Source: Bacteroidota bacterium (GTDB lineage: Bacteria > Bacteroidota > Bacteroidia > Flavobacteriales_D > Crocinitomicaceae). From it: a stretch of DNA of 5,185 nucleotides. Below are positions 1-5,185 of this stretch, piece after piece. The translations under genes were made by a program, and so were the position numbers. The stretch covers positions 1-5,185 of the forward strand of contig SBGS01000045.1 in assembly GCA_006226555.1 (NCBI GenBank). The letters run 5' to 3'. The stretch's first letter is position 1. Each line of letters opens with the position of its first letter. Under the pieces are notes generated by a model. The model was not told where the DNA came from and made no database searches. It saw only the letters and a program-made list of their open reading frames with translations.

Positions 1-2007
1 ACAAACATGGCTCCTCACAATCTTACAGAGATCGTTGACGGGATAACGGCTTATATCGACAACAAAGACATCGAGGACGAAGAGCTGTTAAAATATGTCA
101 AAGCACCTGACTTCCCTACAGGAGGTATTATCTACGGATACGAAGGTGTTAAAGAAGCATTACTTACGGGACGTGGTCGTGTTGTCATTCGTGCAAAGGC
201 AGAGATTCAGGAGATCAGAGAGGGTCGTGAAGCGATCATAGTAAGCGAAATCCCTTACCAGGTGAATAAAGCTGAAATGATCAAAAAGACTGCTGAGCTG
301 GTAAATGACAAAAAGATCGATGGCATCAGCGATATTCGTGATGAGTCCGATCGTAATGGTATGCGAATCGTTTATGAATTGAAACGAGACGCCATTCCGA
401 ACGTTGTTCTGAATAAACTTTTCAAGTATACCGCATTACAGACTTCTTTCTCTATTAATAACATCTGTCTAGTTAACGGAAGACCTCAACTACTTAATCT
501 TAAGTCATTGATTTCCAACTTCGTAGACTTTAGACATGAAGTAGTTGTTCGCAGAACTCAGTACGAACTTCGTAAAGCAGAAGAAAGAGCTCATATCCTT
601 GAAGGTCTTATCATCGCATCGGATAATATAGATGAAGTGATCGCATTGATCAGAGCTTCAAAGAGTCCTGATGAGGCACGTGAAAAGCTTATTGCTCGAT
701 TTGAATTATCAGATATTCAAGCAAGAGCGATCGTTGAAATGCGTCTTCGCCAGTTAACCGGACTTGAGCAAGATAAACTTCGTGCAGAATACGAAGAATT
801 AGTTGCATTGATCGCTGACCTAAAAGACATTCTAGCGAAAGAAGAGCGTAGAATGGAGATCATCAAGAACGAGCTTCTTGACATGAGAGAGAAGTACGGT
901 GATGAGCGAAGATCAAGCATCGAGTATTCAGCAAGTGAAATGAGAATTGAAGACTTGATCCCAGATGAAGAGGTGGTAGTAACAATTTCTCACGCTGGAT
1001 ATATTAAGCGTACGAACCTGAACGAATACAAAGTTCAGAACCGTGGAGGTATGGGATCGAAAGGTTCTGCAACGAGAGATAAAGACTTCCTGGAAGAGCT
1101 TTTTGTTGCAACGAATCATAACTATCTATTGATCTTTACTGAAAAAGGTAAATGTTTCTGGATGCGTGTATTCGAAATTCCTGAGGGAAATAAAACAAGC
1201 AAAGGACGTGCAGTTCAAAACCTCTTGAACATAGAGCAGGACGACAAGATCAAAGCGTACGTAAAAGTGAAGGACCTTACGGATAAGGAATATGTTGACA
1301 ATAACTTTATCATCATGGCAACGAAGCGCGGTGTCATCAAGAAAACTTCACTCGAGGCATATTCAAGACCTAGATCGAATGGTATTAATGCCATTACCAT
1401 CCGTGAAAACGACGAATTACTTGAAGCTAAATTAACGAATGGTACAAATGAGATCGTTTTAGCAACATCTTCAGGACGAGCGATCAGGTTCAATGAATCA
1501 ACAGTTAGACCAATGGGTCGTAACGCTGCAGGTGTAAGAGGGGTATCTTTAGCAGGAGACAACGATGAAGTTGTTGGTATGATCTGCGTTGAAGATGTCT
1601 ACTCTACCGTGTTGGTTGTTTCTGAAAAAGGTTACGGTAAACGTACATACCTTAATGATCCGGAAGACAAAGAACCTGTTTACCGAATTACAAACCGAGG
1701 CGGTAAAGGAGTAAAAACACTAAACATTACGGATAAGACCGGTAAATTACTAGCCATTAAAAATGTTACCGACGAAGAAGATCTCATGATCATTACGAAG
1801 AACGGTGTAACGATTAGAATGCACATCGATACGATCCGAACTATGGGACGTGCAGCACAAGGTGTAAAACTGATCAACCTGAAAAGTAATGCCGAGATCG
1901 CTGCAGTAGCAAGGGTTCCGAGAAGTGACGATGAAGACGAAGAGACTTCTGAAGAAGGTGAAAACAACGAAAATGGCATGGAAGTTGAAAGCAACGATGT
2001 GGAATAA
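1..2007 (+). CDS. gyrA: DNA gyrase subunit A, 3' part (5' end outside window)
   Basis: Subunit A of the ATP-dependent type IIA topoisomerase that introduces negative supercoils as an A2B2 complex with GyrB. The frame is open from base 1, and its first residues (TNMAPHNL) match the internal GyrA segment TNIPPHNL, so the ATG at 7 is not the start. About 175 residues are missing upstream, including the catalytic Tyr and the quinolone-resistance region. In-window residues 1-310 are the breakage-reunion core and coiled-coil arm: TGRG (56-59), the conserved DESDRNGMRIV stretch (114-124), LQTSFSIN (146-153), and QARAIVEMRLRQLTGLE (240-256). The ~35-residue insertion of enterobacterial GyrA before that last motif is absent. 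Residues ~318-640 are the six-bladed C-terminal DNA-wrapping domain, with the GyrA box QNRGGMG at 346-352. This box argues for GyrA over ParC. The last 27 residues are a strongly acidic tail. Stop TAA at 2005; the next gene follows after 31 nt. Confidence 0.97.
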   Translation, partial: TNMAPHNLTEIVDGITAYIDNKDIEDEELLKYVKAPDFPTGGIIYGYEGVKEALLTGRGRVVIRAKAEIQEIREGREAIIVSEIPYQVNKAEMIKKTAELVNDKKIDGISDIRDESDRNGMRIVYELKRDAIPNVVLNKLFKYTALQTSFSINNICLVNGRPQLLNLKSLISNFVDFRHEVVVRRTQYELRKAEERAHILEGLIIASDNIDEVIALIRASKSPDEAREKLIARFELSDIQARAIVEMRLRQLTGLEQDKLRAEYEELVALIADLKDILAKEERRMEIIKNELLDMREKYGDERRSSIEYSASEMRIEDLIPDEEVVVTISHAGYIKRTNLNEYKVQNRGGMGSKGSATRDKDFLEELFVATNHNYLLIFTEKGKCFWMRVFEIPEGNKTSKGRAVQNLLNIEQDDKIKAYVKVKDLTDKEYVDNNFIIMATKRGVIKKTSLEAYSRPRSNGINAITIRENDELLEAKLTNGTNEIVLATSSGRAIRFNESTVRPMGRNAAGVRGVSLAGDNDEVVGMICVEDVYSTVLVVSEKGYGKRTYLNDPEDKEPVYRITNRGGKGVKTLNITDKTGKLLAIKNVTDEEDLMIITKNGVTIRMHIDTIRTMGRAAQGVKLINLKSNAEIAAVARVPRSDDEDEETSEEGENNENGMEVESNDVE

Positions 2008-2038
2008 TTGTTAAAATTGCATCTAAAGAAGAAAAATC

Positions 2039-3232
2039 ATGAAGCAAATTAAATTTTCAGCACTACTCGTAGGTATTGCATTTTTAAGCTCCTACAGCTA
2101 TGCACAGAAAGCAAAAGAGACAAGTGCAGCCGTAGAATATCAGAAAGTGCAGAAGTCAATGATGATGCAGGATATGGACGGAGCAAAAAAAGCTCTTTTA
2201 AGTGCCAAGTCATACATCGATGAAGCTGTTCAACATGAAGACACGAAAAACAGTCAAAAGACGCTATGGCTTCAAGGAGACATCTATGGAACCCTAGCCA
2301 TTTTCAAAGCTCAGGATACTACGATTGATGTTGATCCTGATAAGGCGATCGATATTTCGATTGCATCGTATACTAAGGGGTATCCATTAGGCAAAAAATA
2401 CCAGCGCGACATACAGGAATCTGCAAACCGTGCTGCAGATATGATGTTCATGGCCGGAGGTATGGCGTATGAAAAAGAAATGTTCGAGGAAGCTGGTGAA
2501 GCTTATGGATTGGCTGCAAGATACAGAGGTTCTATTGATGTATTCGACAGTACTTCTATTTTCAATTCAGCGCTATGCTATGAGAAATCTGAGAAATACG
2601 AAAAGGCTGCCATTCAATATGAAAAGCTTGCTGCCGTTGGATACAAAGGTATTGCATCTGCGGTTGACGCTTCTCGTGCCTACAGAAATGCCGGCAACCT
2701 TGAAAAAGCGATGGCTATTATCAATGAAGCAAGAAAGAAGGACCCATCAAACAGAGAGCTTTTATTGGAGCTTGTAAACGCCAACATCGAAGCAGGTGAT
2801 GCTGCAGGTGCAGAAAAAGCGTTGAATGATGCGATCTCTACAGATCCAAACAATAAGCAGTTGCACTATACGATAGGTACGATTTACATAGACCTAAAAG
2901 AGAATGAAAAAGCTGAAACTGCATTGAGAAAAGCACTAGAGATCGATCCAAACTACCAGGACGCTCAGTATCAGCTTGGTGCACACCTTGTAACTTGGGC
3001 AGGAGATCTTAAACTTCAGGCTGACGGTTTGAAATTTGGAGATCCGAACTATAACAAGCTTAAGCAGCAAAGTGACGAGACTTATCAAAGAGCGGTTGAC
3101 CCATTGGAAAAATACATTGAGTCAAATCCAAATGATAAAGCTGTCTTGACGATTCTTTTCCAACTTCACAGAAATCTTGGAAACTCTGAAAAAGCTCTTG
3201 AATACAAAAAGAGAGCTGACGCTGCAGAGTAA
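2039..3232 (+). CDS. Exported tetratricopeptide-repeat (TPR) protein
   Basis: A 397-residue protein of unknown specific role; TPRs are helical protein-interaction scaffolds. Residues 1-22 look like a Sec signal peptide: Lys-containing start, hydrophobic core FSALLVGIAFL, and probable cleavage after SYA (22|23). No lipobox Cys is present, so a soluble periplasmic location is the simplest inference. TPR-like helix pairs can be read at about 134-165, 173-204, 207-236, 240-270 and 274-305. The last of these is close to consensus, ending ALRKALEIDPNY. A further pair lies at about 365-395. Between the last two, residues ~307-363 form a longer helical segment carrying a GDPNYNK loop. The start at 2039 is chosen because it directly begins the signal peptide. 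It is preceded by A-rich AAAGAAGAAAAATC with no real Shine-Dalgarno, which is normal for Bacteroidota. The 31-nt gap after gyrA, with no terminator or recognisable promoter, implies co-transcription. From memory, similar TPR proteins sit next to gyrA in other Flavobacteria. Confidence 0.9.
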   Translation: MKQIKFSALLVGIAFLSSYSYAQKAKETSAAVEYQKVQKSMMMQDMDGAKKALLSAKSYIDEAVQHEDTKNSQKTLWLQGDIYGTLAIFKAQDTTIDVDPDKAIDISIASYTKGYPLGKKYQRDIQESANRAADMMFMAGGMAYEKEMFEEAGEAYGLAARYRGSIDVFDSTSIFNSALCYEKSEKYEKAAIQYEKLAAVGYKGIASAVDASRAYRNAGNLEKAMAIINEARKKDPSNRELLLELVNANIEAGDAAGAEKALNDAISTDPNNKQLHYTIGTIYIDLKENEKAETALRKALEIDPNYQDAQYQLGAHLVTWAGDLKLQADGLKFGDPNYNKLKQQSDETYQRAVDPLEKYIESNPNDKAVLTILFQLHRNLGNSEKALEYKKRADAAE

Positions 3233-3251
3233 GACTTTAAAACTATAAAAC

Positions 3252-3284
3252 GATCCCGGGCACAATTGTCCGGGATTTTATTAT
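3252..3284 (+). terminator. Intrinsic terminator after the gyrA-TPR unit
   Basis: An inverted repeat begins about 20 nt after the TPR stop codon. ATCCCGG (3253-3259) pairs perfectly with CCGGGAT (3270-3276). The stem extends inward by a G-U, a C-G and an A-U pair to a four-base loop (3263-3266). A T-rich tract (TTTTATTATTT) follows immediately. This is a classic Rho-independent terminator separating the TPR gene from rpsA. An A-rich stretch on the 5' side could give weak termination on the other strand, but no convergent gene is in the window. Confidence 0.93.
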
Positions 3285-3291
3285 TTATGTA

Positions 3292-3320
3292 TTGATTATC
3301 AATTAAATTACCTACCTTTG
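3292..3320 (+). promoter_or_regulatory. Bacteroidota-type promoter of rpsA
   Basis: TACCTTTG at 3313-3320 matches the Bacteroidota -7 consensus TAnnTTTG. A TTG at 3292-3294 fits the -33 element, with 18 nt between the two, close to the usual ~19. The spacer is AT-rich. The site lies just downstream of the terminator and ~110 nt before the rpsA start codon. Transcription would be expected to start near 3323-3328, leaving a leader of about 100 nt. The assignment rests on consensus match and position; no start-site data are available. Confidence 0.85.
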
Positions 3321-3340
3321 CACTCCTATTTTAAGGAAAA

Positions 3341-3409
3341 ATGTGCGGTCCTGGCGCCGTACTACAATTGATAAGTTTAATTTCTTCCGGCAGTGTCAGG
3401 ACTTCGGAA
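3341..3409 (+). promoter_or_regulatory. Structured 5' leader of rpsA (candidate regulatory RNA)
   Basis: The rpsA leader can fold into a long stem-loop. Bases 3347-3355 (GGTCCTGGC) pair with 3395-3403 (GTCAGGACT), including two G-U pairs. After a 3-nt bulge (3392-3394), GCCG (3356-3359) pairs with CGGC (3388-3391), closing a 28-nt AT-rich loop. A competing hairpin pairs TTCCG (3385-3389) with CGGAA (3405-3409); the two folds share bases and cannot coexist. In gammaproteobacteria S1 represses its own translation through a structured leader, so a similar role is plausible here. That is an inference: pairing was read by eye, and no comparative data or folding energies were available. Confidence 0.5.
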
Positions 3410-3442
3410 TACAAATTTAACAGCCAAAATGGCAAAAAATGA
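3341..3442 (+). other. Possible upstream ORF overlapping the rpsA start (33 codons)
   Basis: An ATG at 3341 opens a 33-codon frame ending at TGA 3440-3442, out of frame with rpsA and overlapping its first codons. AAGGA at 3333-3337 resembles a Shine-Dalgarno core but lies only 3 nt from the ATG, closer than optimal. The peptide resembles no family I recognise. If translated, ribosomes would cross the leader stem-loop and the rpsA start codon. It may equally be a chance frame; the coding case is weak. Confidence 0.2.
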
Positions 3443-5185
3443 AGTAAAGCAGGGAACTGCTGATTTTGATTGGGATGCGTTAGCATTGGATGGTTACACA
3501 CAAGCACAGCGCTCCGAACTATCTCAAAAGTATGAGGATACTTTGAGTACGATCACTGAAAAAGAAGTGATCAAAGGAACAGTTGTAGCATTGAACAAGA
3601 AAGAAGTTGTTGTTAACATCGGTTCTAAATCAGAGGGTGTTATCCCTACAAGTGAATTCCGCTATAATCCTGATCTTAAGGTTGGAGATGAAGTGGACGT
3701 TTATGTTGAGACACAGGAGGACAAATACGGTCAGCTAGTAGTTTCTCATAAGATCGCTCGTATGCACACTGCTTGGAACCGCGTTAATGAGGTTCTTAAA
3801 ACTGGTGAGGTTATCACTGGATATGTTAAATGTCGTACGAAAGGTGGTTTGATCGTTGATGTATTCGGATTGGAAGCATTCCTTCCTGGATCACAAATTG
3901 ATGTTAAACCGATCCGTGACTATGATATTTATGTAGGTAAAAACATGGAATTCAAAGTTGTTAAGATCAACGAAGAATTCAAAAATGTTGTTGTATCTCA
4001 TAAAGCACTTATCGAAGCTGAACTTGAAGAGCAGAAGAAACAAATCATCTCTGGTCTTGAAAAAGGTCAGGTTCTTGAAGGAACAGTTAAGAACATTACT
4101 TCTTACGGAGTATTTATCGACCTTGGTGGTGTTGACGGTTTGATCCACATCACAGATCTATCTTGGGGTCGTGTTAATCACCCGGAAGAGATCGTTCAAC
4201 TTGATCAGAAATTGAATGTCGTAATTCTTGACTTCGATGATGAGAAGAAACGAATTGCTCTAGGTTTGAAACAATTGGAAGCACATCCATGGGATTCTTT
4301 GAGTGCAGACATCAACGTTGGAGATAAAGTAAAAGGTAAAGTAGTTGTACTTGCTGATTACGGTGCATTCGTTGAGATCGCTCCGGGAGTTGAAGGTTTG
4401 ATCCACGTTTCTGAAATGAGCTGGTCACAACACCTTCGTTCTGCTCAAGATTTCTTGAACGTAGGAGACGAAGTAGAAGCTGTTGTTTTGACACTTGACC
4501 GTGAAGAGCGTAAAATGTCTCTAGGTATTAAGCAATTGATGCCAGATCCATGGGATGCTATCGAAGCGAAATATGCTGTTGGAACACGTCACAATTCTAA
4601 AGTTCGCAACTTCACTAACTTCGGAGTTTTCGTTGAGCTTGAAGAAGGAGTTGATGGATTGATCCACATCTCAGATCTTTCTTGGCAAAAGAAAATCAAG
4701 CACCCATCTGAATTCTGTAAGGTAGGTGATGAAATGGAAGTAGTTGTTTTGGAAATCGATCGTGAAAACCGTCGTATTTCTCTTGGACACAAACAATTGG
4801 AAGAAAATCCATGGGAAGTGTTTGAAACTACTTTCGCTGAAGGTTCAGTACACCAGGGAACAGTTGTTGACTTGAAAGATAAGTCTGGAATTGTAGCTCT
4901 ACCTTACGGTTTAGAAGGTATCTGTCCTGCACGTCACATGAGAAAAGAAGACGGATCTAACGCGAAGTTGGAGGAAACTTTGGACTTCATGGTTATTGAA
5001 TTCAATAAGGATTCAAGAAAGATCGTTGTTTCTCATACACGTACTTTTGAAGAAGGTGAAGACACCAAATCTCCAAAAGGAGGAGCAGCTCCATCTGTAA
5101 AACAGATCAACCAAAACTCAGAGAAATCTACACTTGGTGATCTTGATGCTCTTGCTGAATTGAAAGAGAAGATGGATAAAGAAAA
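3429..5185 (+). CDS. rpsA: 30S ribosomal protein bS1 (3' end outside window)
   Basis: bS1 binds mRNA on the 30S subunit and helps place start regions, which should matter in Bacteroidota, where Shine-Dalgarno pairing is little used. 585 codons are present with no stop; only a short tail should be missing. Six S1 (OB-fold) domains lie at about 46-108, 126-192, 213-281, 298-368, 385-455 and 472-537. Domains 3-5 are the canonical RNA-binding type, with YGVFIDLGGVDGLIHITDLSW, YGAFVEIAPGVEGLIHVSEMSW (311-332) and FGVFVELEEGVDGLIHISDLSW (398-419); each is followed by a PWD/PWE linker (287-289, 374-376, 461-463). Domains 1-2 are the ribosome-anchoring type; domain 6 is more diverged. The first 45 residues extend ~25 beyond E. 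coli S1. The tail (567-585, STLGDLDALAELKEKMDKE) looks like the usual C-terminus of Bacteroidota S1. The ATG at 3429 fits the family N-terminus and follows A-rich sequence without a Shine-Dalgarno. The gene has its own promoter and leader. Confidence 0.97.
   Translation, partial: MAKNEVKQGTADFDWDALALDGYTQAQRSELSQKYEDTLSTITEKEVIKGTVVALNKKEVVVNIGSKSEGVIPTSEFRYNPDLKVGDEVDVYVETQEDKYGQLVVSHKIARMHTAWNRVNEVLKTGEVITGYVKCRTKGGLIVDVFGLEAFLPGSQIDVKPIRDYDIYVGKNMEFKVVKINEEFKNVVVSHKALIEAELEEQKKQIISGLEKGQVLEGTVKNITSYGVFIDLGGVDGLIHITDLSWGRVNHPEEIVQLDQKLNVVILDFDDEKKRIALGLKQLEAHPWDSLSADINVGDKVKGKVVVLADYGAFVEIAPGVEGLIHVSEMSWSQHLRSAQDFLNVGDEVEAVVLTLDREERKMSLGIKQLMPDPWDAIEAKYAVGTRHNSKVRNFTNFGVFVELEEGVDGLIHISDLSWQKKIKHPSEFCKVGDEMEVVVLEIDRENRRISLGHKQLEENPWEVFETTFAEGSVHQGTVVDLKDKSGIVALPYGLEGICPARHMRKEDGSNAKLEETLDFMVIEFNKDSRKIVVSHTRTFEEGEDTKSPKGGAAPSVKQINQNSEKSTLGDLDALAELKEKMDKE

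Noticed and set aside
7..9. ATG at position 7 as the gyrA start
   Set aside because: The codons before it are in frame and match conserved internal GyrA sequence (TN before xPHNL), so the gene begins upstream of the window.
717..1994. Several minus-strand open frames of 63-115 codons opposite gyrA
   Set aside because: They lie entirely antisense to a confidently assigned gene, have no plausible initiation context, and encode Ser/Arg/Leu-rich products typical of reverse-strand shadows.
2008..2038. A separate promoter for the TPR gene in the gap after gyrA
   Set aside because: A TTG is present at 2008-2010 but no TAnnTTTG element follows at a suitable distance, so co-transcription with gyrA is the simpler reading.
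2469..2777. A 102-codon + strand frame inside the TPR gene
   Set aside because: It is an out-of-frame shadow of the TPR coding sequence with no recognisable product.
3423..3433. Small hairpin GCCA-AAA-TGGC across the rpsA start codon
   Set aside because: Only 4 bp with a triloop in A-rich sequence; too weak on its own to claim as a regulatory structure.
3891..4792. Four short frames on both strands inside rpsA
   Set aside because: All overlap the uninterrupted bS1 coding frame, and their products resemble no known family.

Overview
The window reads as ordinary, well-conserved chromosomal housekeeping DNA of a Bacteroidota bacterium, probably Flavobacteriales or a close relative. The grounds are: a TAnnTTTG-type -7 promoter element with an upstream TTG, no Shine-Dalgarno site in front of the two complete start sites (A-rich stretches instead), moderate-to-low GC, and Bacteroidota-type features in all three proteins. 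Everything lies on the + strand. No mobile element, CRISPR array, tRNA or rRNA is visible.

Layout: (1) positions 1-2007 hold the 3' four-fifths of gyrA, DNA gyrase subunit A. The first ~175 codons, including the catalytic tyrosine, lie before the window. (2) After a 31-nt gap comes an exported tetratricopeptide-repeat protein (2039-3232), very likely co-transcribed with gyrA. (3) A strong intrinsic terminator (about 3252-3284) closes that unit. (4) A Bacteroidota-type promoter (3292-3320) opens a new unit with a ~100-nt leader in front of rpsA. (5) rpsA, ribosomal protein bS1 with six S1 domains, runs from 3429 off the window end, missing only its last few codons.

gyrA (DNA supercoiling) and rpsA (mRNA binding on the 30S subunit) are essential functions in separate transcription units. 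The TPR protein has a signal peptide and acts outside the cytoplasm; nothing in its sequence ties it mechanistically to gyrase. The part most worth a second look is the rpsA leader. It can form a long stem-loop, has a competing alternative hairpin, and contains a 33-codon upstream reading frame with a Shine-Dalgarno-like AAGGA that overlaps the rpsA start. These fit autogenous or translational control of S1, but that is inferred from one sequence. No clearly novel system was found.
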